In this document: one piece after another, positions 1 to 8,066 of the stretch
Position numbering within the stretch: the first letter of the stretch is position 1
Layout of the letters: each line of letters opens with the position of its first letter
From: Rhodobiaceae bacterium
GTDB taxonomy: Bacteria > Pseudomonadota > Alphaproteobacteria > Rhizobiales > Tepidamorphaceae
Length of the DNA: 64,000 bases
NCBI GenBank assembly: GCA_020637855.1
Contig: JACKJR010000001.1
Coordinates: 124,001 to 188,000, forward strand
Reading direction: 5' to 3'
Made by a program: the position numbers and the translations under genes
Notes under the pieces: generated by a model
The model's database searches: none
The model's input: only the letters and a program-made list of their open reading frames with translations
What the model was told of the DNA's origin: nothing

Positions 1-1
1 G

Positions 2-1456
2 TCCCTCGGGAATGCTGCGCAGGCTGACGATTTCGCCGCAAGCGAGACAGCAGTAGCAGAACAGATGAAGCCGGAAAACCGGCAGGATTCGTCCTTTGCG
101 AAACTGGCGCATGCACTCAGCGAGATCGGTCTGGACATGGCCGAGGTCGCCGGCATCATCACCGATGCTGCGGGAAAGACATTGTCACTGAACGCAGACT
201 TCGGAGAGATAGCTGAATCCGCGGCCAACACCCAGACCATGACCGGCATGATCCGTGATGCGGTCAACGAATCCACCGAAGTTGCCGAAACGACCGGAGC
301 GGCGGTCTCGCGTTCGCAGGACGCGATGCAGCAGGCGAGCACCCAGATCGCTTCGCTCGTCGATGCCGTGGCAAAGATCACAGACCAGCTTCAGGGACTT
401 CAGTCGGCGCTGGAAAGCGTTGCGGAGGTATCCGGCTCGATCGATACGATTGCCCGGCAGACCAATCTGCTGGCGCTCAATGCCACGATCGAGGCCGCAC
501 GCGCAGGCGAGGCCGGAAAGGGCTTCGCGGTGGTCGCGGGCGAAGTGAAGCAGCTCGCCAGCCAGACAAGCGCCGCAACAAAGAAGATCGAGGAGACCCT
601 GGCTGAGCTGAATGGCGAAGCCGAGGTTCTGATCGGGCTTGGAGAGACGGCCGTGGAATGTGTCTCCTCGGTGCGCGAATCCACCGCCAGCCTGGATGAA
701 GTCGTCGGCGGTCTCGGCACGGCGATGGAACAGATCAACAATGCCTCGGCCATGATCCGCGACGGGATCGAAGGGATCGATGGTTCGACGGTGACTCTGG
801 CGGAGCGCATCAACGCCATGCACGGCATGGTTTCGCAAAGCGTCGAGACCTTCAGTAGCGCCTCGCAGCGCATTGCCGAGACCGTCGACAAGACCGACTC
901 GATGGTTGGCTCCGTTGCAGCATCGGGTGCGGACATCGAGGATGCTCCGATGATCAAGGCGGTCAGGGATGTTGCTGGGCAGATTTCCACGGCCTTCGAG
1001 GCGGAAATCGATGCGGGCCGCATGACGATGAGTGACCTGTTTGATCAGAACTACAAGCCGGTGCCGGGCTCCGATCCGCAGCAGGTGACGACCAGCGCAA
1101 CCGAATTCACAGACCGCATCCTGCCGAAGTTCCAGGAACCTGCTGCGGCAGGCAATGACAGCATTGTCTTCTGCGCGGCTGTGGACACCAACGGCTATCT
1201 GCCGACGCACAATGCGAAGTTTTCAAAGCCGCAGGGCGACGATCCGGTATGGAACGCCGCCAATTGCCGCAACCGGCGCATTTTCGACGACAGGGTCGGT
1301 TTGCGGGCAGGCAAGAACACCAAGCCCTATCTGCTTCAGACATACCGCCGCGACATGGGCGGCGGCAATTTCGTGCTGATGAAGGACGTCTCGGCCCCGA
1401 TCATGGTCAAGGGACGCCACTGGGGCGGCCTGCGGCTGGCATACAAGCCTAGCTGA
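2..1456 (+). CDS. methyl-accepting chemotaxis protein, soluble, 5' end cut by window
   Basis: Chemoreceptor signalling protein that would control CheA. The MCP signalling tip is clear (residues about 129-160 counted from the ATG at 65: IARQTNLLALNATIEAAR, then GFAVVAGEV), flanked by heptad-rich helices at about 40-290. No transmembrane segment is visible, so it looks cytoplasmic. The C-terminal part (about 300-463) carries the motifs DPVWNAANCRNRRIFDD and RDMGGGNFVLMKDVSAP, a C-terminal sensor-like extension I recall from other alphaproteobacterial MCPs. The reading frame is open to base 2 with no stop, so the ATG at 65 is probably internal and an N-terminal sensor may lie outside the window. 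It converges on the PAN-like gene. The family is certain; the ligand is unknown. Confidence 0.9.
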   Translation, partial: SLGNAAQADDFAASETAVAEQMKPENRQDSSFAKLAHALSEIGLDMAEVAGIITDAAGKTLSLNADFGEIAESAANTQTMTGMIRDAVNESTEVAETTGAAVSRSQDAMQQASTQIASLVDAVAKITDQLQGLQSALESVAEVSGSIDTIARQTNLLALNATIEAARAGEAGKGFAVVAGEVKQLASQTSAATKKIEETLAELNGEAEVLIGLGETAVECVSSVRESTASLDEVVGGLGTAMEQINNASAMIRDGIEGIDGSTVTLAERINAMHGMVSQSVETFSSASQRIAETVDKTDSMVGSVAASGADIEDAPMIKAVRDVAGQISTAFEAEIDAGRMTMSDLFDQNYKPVPGSDPQQVTTSATEFTDRILPKFQEPAAAGNDSIVFCAAVDTNGYLPTHNAKFSKPQGDDPVWNAANCRNRRIFDDRVGLRAGKNTKPYLLQTYRRDMGGGNFVLMKDVSAPIMVKGRHWGGLRLAYKPS

Positions 1457-1478
1457 CACACACGCTTCCCAACGGGAT

Positions 1479-2087
1479 TTAGCGCCGGCAGGACACCACC
1501 GCGATCTCCGCGTAGCGGGTGCGCGGGCGGTCCGCCCACTCGATGTCGCAGGCAATGTTCTGCGTGAAAGCGTTACTTAGCATCCGGTCGATTTCCGCAT
1601 ATAGCGGGTTGTCCTTCCACAAGCAGGCCCAGTTTCGGAACGAATTGGGGATTTCAGGCTGCGTCTGGATGCAGGCGCCGCGTTCATTTCCGGCACCGGC
1701 ATTGTAGTGAAGACGTGCCACACGGGCATTCTGGATGCCGGGAGAAGCCTGCTGTCCTCCTCCGCCGCCGCCGGCACCGCCGCCACCACCGGGCTGTCCG
1801 CCGGCGGCCTGCTTGTAACCGGAAATGCAGCAGCCGTTATCGGCTTTCAGCCAGATCGCTTCTTTCAGTCTGCACTGGTTGACCCCTTCGATATAGGACC
1901 AGCCGACACAACGGTCGTTGTTGTCGCACCGCCTCTGGCAATTCTGCCATCTCGGCTGCTGCAGGGTTTGTACCTGGAGATCGGGCCCGAAGAAGATCGT
2001 GTTGCGTTCCTGTGCATGCGCCGAAGCGACAAGGAACACGCTCAACAACATCAATGCAGCCGCCATGCGGCAGACATACCGGCTCAT
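1479..2087 (-). CDS. secreted PAN/Apple-like domain protein
   Basis: Predicted exported protein of 202 aa with a clear signal peptide (hydrophobic stretch ending ASAHAQ, about residues 1-25). Residues about 30-95 have a cysteine pattern like a PAN/Apple domain (NCQRRCDNNDRCVGWSY, then CRLKEAIW and CC). A glycine-rich linker at about 98-112 leads to a second cysteine-containing domain to the C-terminus. PAN modules usually bind proteins or carbohydrates; no ligand can be inferred here. The start is supported by GGGAGGA six bases upstream. It is transcribed towards the MCP gene and away from the acetyltransferase side. Alternative: a generic cysteine-rich secreted protein. Confidence 0.75.
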   Translation of the reverse strand: MSRYVCRMAAALMLLSVFLVASAHAQERNTIFFGPDLQVQTLQQPRWQNCQRRCDNNDRCVGWSYIEGVNQCRLKEAIWLKADNGCCISGYKQAAGGQPGGGGGAGGGGGGQQASPGIQNARVARLHYNAGAGNERGACIQTQPEIPNSFRNWACLWKDNPLYAEIDRMLSNAFTQNIACDIEWADRPRTRYAEIAVVSCRR

Positions 2088-2167
2088 CGGCTAGTCCTCC
2101 CGATTCTGTTTGTGCCAAGCCTGCGTGTCGTGGGACGTAACGTCAACTTGTCCGGCGGAAAGAAAGA

Positions 2168-2629
2168 TCACTTCTGCGGGAGGCGCTTGCTCATGAAGCG
2201 GCTGTCGCGGTCGCGGTATCCGGTGCGACGGTAGAGCGCGGCAGCGGGGTTTTCAGCCATGACCTCGAGATGGATCGCCACAAGGCCGTTTTCCAGCGAC
2301 CAGTCTTCGAGCGCGTGCAGGATCTTTGTCCCGTACCCTTTCCCGCGCGCATCCGGATGGATGTAGATTTCATCGAGGATCGTATCGTGCCCGCCGAACT
2401 CGATTGAGAAGCTGTGGCACAGGATCACGTAGCCGATGGTCTCTCTGTCTGCTTCGATCATGAAGGCCTGTCCGAGAGTGGCATCGGCGATGAGTTTGGC
2501 GAGCACAGGGCGCACCGGGTTTTCAAGCGGATGCCCGTCCTCGGCGTTGAAGGCGGCGATCATCTCGCACAGCGCATCGAGATCGCCGGCTTGCGCTGCG
2601 CGCAACAGGCTTGCGTTGTTAGTCGCCAT
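2168..2629 (-). CDS. GNAT family N-acetyltransferase
   Basis: 153-aa acetyltransferase of the GNAT fold. The acetyl-CoA binding loop is visible as HPDARGKGYGTKILHALE (R/Q-x-x-G-x-G/A type), followed by the typical late segment LEVMAENPAAALYRRTGY. The substrate cannot be read from sequence. The gene is divergent from rsmE with only about 18 bases between the start codons, so the two promoters must overlap the neighbouring coding DNA. The length is normal for a single-domain GNAT. Confidence 0.88.
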   Translation of the reverse strand: MATNNASLLRAAQAGDLDALCEMIAAFNAEDGHPLENPVRPVLAKLIADATLGQAFMIEADRETIGYVILCHSFSIEFGGHDTILDEIYIHPDARGKGYGTKILHALEDWSLENGLVAIHLEVMAENPAAALYRRTGYRDRDSRFMSKRLPQK

Positions 2630-2647
2630 GGGTCACAGGTCCGCAAC

Positions 2648-3430
2648 ATGAAGCAGCGCGATGAAAACAGGGCCGGATCATTATCCGACAATGACGGCGG
2701 ACGCCACGTTCCGCGCCTCTTCGTAGATGCGCCCTTGGGCGAGGGCTTGCAGGTCGCACTGGAACGCGAGCAGGTGCATCGTCTCGTCAATGTCATGCGG
2801 CGCAGCGCCGGTGATAAGGTCCTTGTGTTCAACGGCCGTGACGGTGAGTGGCAGGCGGAACTGGCCCAGGTCACCAAAAAAGCAGCCGTACTCGACCTCA
2901 AGTCACTACTTCGCCCTCAGCCCAAGCCCGCCGGCATCACGCTTGCCTTTGCGCCGCTGAAACATGCCCGGCTCGACTACGTCGCTCAGAAGGCCGCCGA
3001 GATGGGCGTGGCCCGGATCGTTCCCGTCATCACCCGCCATACGGTCGCCGGAAAGTTCAACACCGAACGCTTCCGCGCCAACGTGATCGAAGGTGCCGAG
3101 CAATGCGGCGTGCTGTGGATCGCGGAAGTGGAGAAGGCCATGCCGCTGGAACGGTTTCTGTCCGACCGCGATACGGCCGAGCCGCTCGTCTTTTGCGACG
3201 AGGCGGCAGAGATCGCAAATCCGGTTGAGGCTTTGGCAAAAGTCCAAACACCGCTGACTGTTCTGATCGGCCCGGAAGGCGGTTTCTCGCAGGACGAGCG
3301 TGAGAAACTGCGTGCGCTTGCGGGTTCGGTATCCGTCTCACTGGGGCCACGCATCATGCGCGCCGACACCGCGCTTGTTGCCGCGCTGGCGCTTGTTCAG
3401 ACCGCTTGCGGCGACTGGCAATCCCGCTAG
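2648..3430 (+). CDS. rsmE: 16S rRNA (uracil(1498)-N3)-methyltransferase
   Basis: RsmE methylates N3 of U1498 of 16S rRNA using AdoMet. The protein starts with the family's PRLFV motif and has the SPOUT knot signatures LIGPEGGFSQDE and LGPRIMRADTA near the C-terminus. The chosen ATG gives 260 aa, close to the usual 240-250; an in-frame start further upstream at 2414 would run antisense through the acetyltransferase gene and is rejected. In rhizobia rsmE commonly precedes gshA, as it does here. Confidence 0.93.
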   Translation: MKQRDENRAGSLSDNDGGRHVPRLFVDAPLGEGLQVALEREQVHRLVNVMRRSAGDKVLVFNGRDGEWQAELAQVTKKAAVLDLKSLLRPQPKPAGITLAFAPLKHARLDYVAQKAAEMGVARIVPVITRHTVAGKFNTERFRANVIEGAEQCGVLWIAEVEKAMPLERFLSDRDTAEPLVFCDEAAEIANPVEALAKVQTPLTVLIGPEGGFSQDEREKLRALAGSVSVSLGPRIMRADTALVAALALVQTACGDWQSR

Positions 3431-3572
3431 ATACCGCAAGAGTGCATGGGGGAATTGCGTTCAGGCGCTTGTCTGCGCCCTGCATGGGAGCTAACTGGAT
3501 GCGTCGCCATGGCCTTTCGAGTGGCCAGCGGTATCGATCCGGGAATAAGGCGACAGGTAGGGAGACGACTTA

Positions 3573-4943
3573 ATGGCGCGTGATCGCGATGACCTGATAC
3601 CGATCACATCGCGTGCGGAGCTGATCGAGGAACTGTCCGCCGGTTGCAAGCCCAAGGAAGCGTTCCGTATTGGCACCGAGCACGAGAAATTCGGCTTCCG
3701 CCTGATCGACAAGAGCCCGGTGCCCTACGAGGGCGACAATGGTATCCGCGCGCTGCTGGAAAATATGCAGGCTGTTCTGCGCTGGGAACCGATTCTCGAC
3801 GAAGGGCGGATCATCGGCCTGACCGACCCCGTAGGCGGCGGTGCGATCTCGCTGGAACCCGGCGGTCAGTTCGAATTGTCCGGTGCCCCGCTTGAGTCCA
3901 TCCACCAGACCTGCCGGGAGGTGCATGCGCATCTTGCCCAGGTGCGCGAGGTGGCCGACCACCTCGGTATCGGCTTCCTCGGGCTTGGGGTTTCGCCGAA
4001 ATGGACCCGGGCCGAAACACCGATGATGCCCAAGAGCCGCTACCGCATCATGACCAACTACATGCCCAAGGTCGGCTCCAAGGGCCTCGACATGATGTAC
4101 CGGACCTGCACGGTACAGGTGAACCTGGACTTCTCTTCCGAAGCCGACATGGTGCGCAAGATGCGCGTCGGCATCGCGCTGCAGCCGATCGCGACGGCGC
4201 TGTTCGCCAATTCGCCGTTCCTCAATGGCAAGCCGAATGGTTTCCTGTCCTACCGCAGCGAGATCTGGCGTGATGTCGATGGCGACCGTTCCGGCATGCT
4301 TCCCTTTGTCTTCGACGAGGGTTTCGGCTTCGAGCGATATGTCGACTATGCCCTTGATGTGCCGATGTATTTCGTCAAGCGCGGCAGCACCTACCACGAT
4401 GTCGCCGGACAGTCTTTCCGCGATCTTCTCGACGCCCGATTGCCGGGTTTGCCTGGTGAAAAGGCAATGCGGTCGGATTGGGTCAACCATCTCTCGACGA
4501 TCTTCCCGGAAGTGCGCCTGAAGCGTTTTCTGGAGATGCGCGGCGCCGACGGCAGCCCGTGGCGCGGCATTTGTGCGCTTCCCGCCCTGTTCGTCGGGCT
4601 GATGTATGACGATACCGCGCTTGATGCTGCAAGCGATCTGATCGCGGACTGGTGCGAGTGCGAGCGGCAGAGCATGCGCGACAGCGTTCCGCGCACGGCG
4701 CTGAAGACGAAGTTCCGCAACACGACCGTCCAGACAATCGCGAAAGAGGTGGTGCAGATTGCGACCGACGGGCTGAAGCGGCGTGCCTATGCCCATGGCG
4801 GCGAGGTGGACGAAACGCGCTTTATCGAACCTCTGGCGGAAATCGCCGAGACCGGCGTCACCAACGCCGAGCACCTGCTTGAGCGCTACCACAAAGAGTG
4901 GAACGGCGATATCGACCGGGTCTTCGTCGAAGAGGCATACTAG
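3573..4943 (+). CDS. gshA: glutamate--cysteine ligase (GCS2 / plant-proteobacterial type)
   Basis: Catalyses ATP-dependent gamma-glutamylcysteine formation, the first step of glutathione synthesis in the cytoplasm. At 456 aa it matches the GCS2-type enzymes of alphaproteobacteria and plants rather than the E. coli enzyme. The N-terminal substrate/metal-binding motif GTEHEKFGF is visible near residue 30, and the conserved segment GGAISLEPGGQFELSG near residue 95. A Shine-Dalgarno sequence GGGAGA lies eight bases before the ATG. The gene follows rsmE by about 140 bp and is immediately followed by a palindromic repeat abutting its stop codon. Confidence 0.96.
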   Translation: MARDRDDLIPITSRAELIEELSAGCKPKEAFRIGTEHEKFGFRLIDKSPVPYEGDNGIRALLENMQAVLRWEPILDEGRIIGLTDPVGGGAISLEPGGQFELSGAPLESIHQTCREVHAHLAQVREVADHLGIGFLGLGVSPKWTRAETPMMPKSRYRIMTNYMPKVGSKGLDMMYRTCTVQVNLDFSSEADMVRKMRVGIALQPIATALFANSPFLNGKPNGFLSYRSEIWRDVDGDRSGMLPFVFDEGFGFERYVDYALDVPMYFVKRGSTYHDVAGQSFRDLLDARLPGLPGEKAMRSDWVNHLSTIFPEVRLKRFLEMRGADGSPWRGICALPALFVGLMYDDTALDAASDLIADWCECERQSMRDSVPRTALKTKFRNTTVQTIAKEVVQIATDGLKRRAYAHGGEVDETRFIEPLAEIAETGVTNAEHLLERYHKEWNGDIDRVFVEEAY

Positions 4944-4988
4944 AGCAATTCCAGGAAAAGTGCGGGCGGTTTTCCGTCCGGAATTGCG
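4944..4988. repeat. rhizobial intergenic palindromic repeat
   Basis: The arms GCAATTCC (4945-4952) and GGAATTGC (4980-4987) enclose inner GGAAAA and TTTTCC arms. The sequence matches a palindrome I recall as very common between genes in Hyphomicrobiales. It starts directly after the gshA stop and could form a transcript-end hairpin between gshA and the convergent lysR. Confidence 0.75.
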
Positions 4989-5003
4989 GCCATTGGTAGC
5001 GGC

Positions 5004-5888
5004 CTAGGCCACCTGCTCGGCAGGCATCAGGTTGTTGAGGCGCCGCTCGATGTGCTCGGCAAGCGCATTGTGAACCGTCTGGGTGGCATGCTTGGCGCGG
5101 ATCATCGCGATTTCGCAGACGGGAAGGGCCGGAAAGCCATCGGCCTGCGTCAGGACGCGAACATCGGAGCGGATTGCCGATTCCGGCAGTACGCTGATGG
5201 CAAGGCCCGCGGCGACCGCACCGTTGATCGCGGCAGCGCTCGATGAGGTGTAGGTGATCCGCCAGTTGCGCCTGGCGCGATTGAGCCCGCTTGTCGCCGC
5301 ATGGCGCCAGTTGCAGTGCTCGCCGCCAAGCGCAAGCGGGATCGGGTCCTGCATCGCCGCCGACATCGATTCCGAAGCGACCCAGTGTAACTGTTCTCGC
5401 CGCACGATTGTGCCGCCGGTATCGGCATAGGTGACGATGCCGAGGTCGATCTCGCCGTTACGCACCAGCGTCGCGATGTAATTCGACGAATGGCATTCGA
5501 CGAAGACCTCCACCGCCGGATGGGTCCGGCTGAAAGCGGCAAGCACCCGTGGAAGCAGGCGATCGGCATAGTCGTCGGGAAGGCCCAGCCGGACCGATCC
5601 GCTTACCTCCTCGCTTGATATCGCGCAGACCGCGGCTTCATTCAGGGCCATCATTTTCTGGGCATAGGACACAAGTGTCCGGCCTTCGGATGTCAACCGG
5701 ACATCCCGGCCCGTGCGGCTGAACAGCGGCTTTCCGATCCGCTCCTCCAGCTTCTTGATCTGCATCGAGACCGCGGACTGGGTCCGGTGAACGTCTTCTG
5801 CCGCCTTGGTGAAGCTGCCGGTTTCCGCAACCGCAAGGAAGGTGCGCAGCTGATCGTTGTCGAGAAGCATCATGGAGTCATCCATCAA
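5004..5888 (-). CDS. LysR family transcriptional regulator
   Basis: 294-aa LysR regulator. The N-terminal winged helix-turn-helix spans about residues 8-67 (LRTFLAVAETGSFTKAAEDV, HRTQSAVSMQIKKLEE), followed by a periplasmic-binding-protein-like effector domain to about residue 290. It is divergent from the DUF1127 gene, an arrangement I recall as common in rhizobial genomes, where the LysR may regulate the small neighbour. The effector is unknown. The first ATG is used; a start at the methionines six codons later is possible. Confidence 0.93.
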   Translation of the reverse strand: MMDDSMMLLDNDQLRTFLAVAETGSFTKAAEDVHRTQSAVSMQIKKLEERIGKPLFSRTGRDVRLTSEGRTLVSYAQKMMALNEAAVCAISSEEVSGSVRLGLPDDYADRLLPRVLAAFSRTHPAVEVFVECHSSNYIATLVRNGEIDLGIVTYADTGGTIVRREQLHWVASESMSAAMQDPIPLALGGEHCNWRHAATSGLNRARRNWRITYTSSSAAAINGAVAAGLAISVLPESAIRSDVRVLTQADGFPALPVCEIAMIRAKHATQTVHNALAEHIERRLNNLMPAEQVA

Positions 5889-6107
5889 TAATTCTGATCC
5901 GAGAAATGAATAACATTCGTTGGACTGATGAGCAATATACTCCCATGTTCCCTTTCGTCCCGAGCGGACATCCCACGGGTACCGGTCACCAGCAGCACGT
6001 CCGGTACCTGCCTGACCCGGACGCGCACTTCCCCTCGAACCGCCGCGCGTCCGGGATAGGCGGGATGGAACCCCCGCCGCCCGGAGACCACAGAAAGGAG
6101 AACGAAA
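5889..6107. promoter_or_regulatory. divergent promoter region lysR / DUF1127
   Basis: 219 bp between two divergent starts. It contains an 11-bp palindrome GAAT-AAC-ATTC at 5908-5918, 20 bp from the lysR start, a position where LysR-type autoregulatory sites often lie. No confident sigma-70 hexamers were assigned. AAAGGAGA precedes the DUF1127 ATG. Confidence 0.4.
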
Positions 6108-6434
6108 ATGACCAATGCCGTTTGCGACTTCGAATCATCCGCCAGCCCCGCCCTGGGCCGTTTCAACGCGCTTTACGATCTTGCCGGTCTCGCAGTACGT
6201 CCGTTTGCCGCACTTGCCGGCTTCTATCGCCGCCGTGCCGTGCTCGCGAAACTCGCCAGCCTCGATGATCACATGTTGTGCGACATTGGTCTGCAACGCT
6301 TCGACATCGCCGATGCGGCGACGCTATCATCGGGAGAGGACGTAACGCGCTTCCTGCGCGGTCGTGCAGACGAGCGCCGCCGTGGCGAACACCGGCGTTC
6401 CGGCCGCAGCCTGCGCCTGCATGGTGGCTGGTAG
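6108..6434 (+). CDS. DUF1127 domain-containing protein
   Basis: 108-aa basic protein. The DUF1127 (YjiS-like) core is visible at about residues 43-68: LASLDDHMLCDIGLQRFDIA fits the consensus L-x-x-L-D-D/R-x-L-x-D-I-G-L-x-R. The C-terminal tail is rich in Arg, Gly and His. Short DUF1127 proteins in Agrobacterium have been linked to phosphate and carbon metabolism and RNA turnover, but this longer form has no assigned role. It has a strong Shine-Dalgarno sequence and is divergent from lysR. Confidence 0.85.
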   Translation: MTNAVCDFESSASPALGRFNALYDLAGLAVRPFAALAGFYRRRAVLAKLASLDDHMLCDIGLQRFDIADAATLSSGEDVTRFLRGRADERRRGEHRRSGRSLRLHGGW

Positions 6435-6463
6435 AAAAAACCCGCGGCGTAATCCGCCGCGGG
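6435..6463 (-). terminator. rho-independent terminator of the DUF937 gene
   Basis: The arms CCCGCGGCG (6441-6449) and CGCCGCGGG (6455-6463) form a 9-bp GC stem with a 5-nt loop, followed on the minus strand by six T (6440-6435). It sits about 33 bp after the stop of the minus-strand DUF937 gene. Confidence 0.8.
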
Positions 6464-6495
6464 CCTGACCGTTTATAAGTTCAAGCTCGTGGCGG

Positions 6496-7176
6496 CTAGC
6501 GTTTCCCACCGGTGAACTGGTCGAAAATACGTCCCATCGCCTCGGTGTTGGCGTCCTGGGTTTTTCGTCCGGCCGTGAAAAGCGCGTCTATGATTTCGGC
6601 GGGATTGAAGCCGCCTTGCCCGGCGCGCCCCGGCATTCCCGCGCCACCTCCGAACATGTTGCCCAGCATGCCCTGAAGCATATCGCCGAAGGGGTTGGCG
6701 CCTGCGCCGCCGCGTCCGCCGCCCATTATCTGTTCGAACATCTGCTGGAACGGGTTGCCGCCGGTCTGCCGCTGCAGGCCACCCATCATCATCGAGGCGA
6801 TCACCGGAAGCATCTGTTTCATGATGTCGGCACCCAGGCCCGTCATGGCCGATGCCTGATCCGCAACCGCGCGGCTAACGTCCTTGGAGCCGAAAAGCTG
6901 GCCGAGGATGTCATTGCCGCTTTGCTTCACCTCTTCGGTCTCGGCAGCTTCGGGATCTTCGAAATAGCGCTCGTAGTTGCCTGAACCCATCTGCTTGTAG
7001 AAGGCCTGCATCGCTTCCATGGATTCAACCTGCCTGCGCATGCCTTCCTGAAACGCTGGCATGAGCGCTTCAACAGCCTTTTTCGTCTGGTCGGGGTGCA
7101 GACCGAACTGGCGCGACAGATTTTCCATCGCAGCGCCATTCTGTGCCTGATTGAGCATGTCGAACATGTTGAACAT
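6496..7176 (-). CDS. DUF937 domain-containing protein
   Basis: About 226 aa, rich in Met, Gln and Gly (runs such as GGGRGGAGANPFGDMLQGML), with the helical DUF937 pattern (SRQFGLHPDQTKKAVEALMP near the N-terminus). Function is unknown. The frame stays open upstream to 7530, but that extension is only translation of the terminator repeat array, so the start is placed at the ATG at 7176, where the DUF937 homology begins. GGAGG lies 13 bases upstream, a little far, so ATGs 9 or 18 bases downstream remain possible. The gene is followed by a good terminator. Confidence 0.8.
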   Translation of the reverse strand: MFNMFDMLNQAQNGAAMENLSRQFGLHPDQTKKAVEALMPAFQEGMRRQVESMEAMQAFYKQMGSGNYERYFEDPEAAETEEVKQSGNDILGQLFGSKDVSRAVADQASAMTGLGADIMKQMLPVIASMMMGGLQRQTGGNPFQQMFEQIMGGGRGGAGANPFGDMLQGMLGNMFGGGAGMPGRAGQGGFNPAEIIDALFTAGRKTQDANTEAMGRIFDQFTGGKR

Positions 7177-7357
7177 ATGAAGCCGTGCGCCTCCCTCTGG
7201 TGCCGCATGGCGGCATGTGAACATCAAGCCTGCCGTGCTTTCTGTCAGATTGTCAATTTCTGCAATCATTGCGGTGGGACGAGTGAATTCAGGCGCCTGA
7301 TCAAAAATGCATCTGAAGCCACCCATCGGCACCCAAATGGATTCCAAAAAAAGAAAA

Positions 7358-7537
7358 GGCCCCGATGATTTTCCATCGGTGCCCCAAGGGTTTTCATAAA
7401 AGGATAAAGGCACCGATGGTTTCCCGTCGGTGCCCTGATGGATTCCAAAAAAAAGGAAAAGGCACCGATGGTTTCCCGTCGGTGCCCTGATGGATTCCAA
7501 AAAAAGGAAAAGGCACCGATGGTTTCCCATCGGTGCC
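7358..7537 (-). terminator. tandem array of four terminator-like hairpins, 51-52 bp period
   Basis: Four units begin at 7358, 7409, 7461 and 7512. Each has the form GGCACCGATGG-loop-CCATCGGTGCC. In the minus direction the loop of the unit at 7512-7537 is a GAAA tetraloop on an 11-bp perfect stem, followed by TTTTCCTTTTTTT, a textbook intrinsic terminator. The middle copies carry a single T/G change giving a wobble pair, and the copy at 7358 is more diverged. A half unit remains at about 7323-7357. The array lies between the small lipoprotein gene and the DUF937 gene, both on the minus strand. Confidence 0.85.
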
Positions 7538-7604
7538 TTTGAACCCCCGTCCTGTGTTCTGGCCCGCCTAAAGCAAGGACAGAAACAAAACGTATAGGCC
7601 TAGA

Positions 7605-7763
7605 TTACTTCCAGTCAGCCGAAGGCTGAACAGCGGCCGGCGCAGAAACGCTGGCAACCGGAGCGTAACCCTTAGCAACCACCGGCTCTTTGTGGTGGTT
7701 GCAAGCGGCCAAAGCAAATGCCGCGGCTGCAACGCCGGCGACGATGAAAAGACGATTCGTCAT
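7605..7763 (-). CDS. small lipoprotein, 52 aa
   Basis: A short gene with a bacterial lipoprotein signal: basic N-terminus MTNRLF, a hydrophobic stretch, then the lipobox LAAC with Cys at residue 21. The mature part (about 32 aa) is rich in Ala, Val and Pro and ends SADWK. GGGGG lies eight bases before the ATG. It has its own candidate promoter upstream and a strong terminator array downstream, so it looks like a monocistronic, possibly highly expressed gene. The family was not recognised; small alphaproteobacterial lipoproteins of this kind are mostly uncharacterised. Confidence 0.75.
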   Translation of the reverse strand: MTNRLFIVAGVAAAAFALAACNHHKEPVVAKGYAPVASVSAPAAVQPSADWK

Positions 7764-7799
7764 AGTGGGTACCCCCAGAGGTGAACCGAAACGAGTCGG

Positions 7800-7828
7800 A
7801 AGTTATCGGCGGTTTGTTCGCCGTGCAA
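7800..7828 (-). promoter_or_regulatory. candidate promoter of the small lipoprotein gene
   Basis: On the minus strand TTGCAC (7828-7823) and TAACTT (7805-7800) are separated by 17 bp, 37 bp before the ATG. The rest of the 303-bp gap 7764-8066 to the tldD stop shows no gene and only short GC-rich inverted repeats. Confidence 0.4.
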
Positions 7829-8066
7829 CACCTGAGACGTGTGTGATGGCCATGTGCCCCCCGGAATCGGTTCTTTTGGGAAGCTGCGATGCAATTGTGC
7901 AACACACGTGGATTGGCATGGTGAAAGATGAGCCCGGAATCCCGCAGATCTTAACCTGATGGCAACGATTTGACGCCGCTGCGGCGGGAAGGCGCTGCCG
8001 CTGCGGGAATAAGGCGTGCAAAAATAAGCCGGCCAAGCCAACGATTCCGGGAAATCGGCCTGCGGA

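Noticed and set aside
3570..4892. 440-codon minus frame opposite gshA
   Set aside because: Antisense to GshA with no recognisable domain; a shadow of GC-rich codon use.
5004..5888. The 4944-4988 palindrome as a LysR operator
   Set aside because: It lies at the 3' ends of gshA and lysR and matches a dispersed repeat, not a promoter site.
7177..7530. N-terminal extension of the DUF937 frame to 7530 with repeated GNHRCLFLF-like peptides
   Set aside because: It is translation of the tandem terminator repeats; the family homology begins near 7176.
7358..7537. CRISPR array
   Set aside because: The units are imperfect hairpins with no unique spacers and no cas genes; a terminator array explains them.
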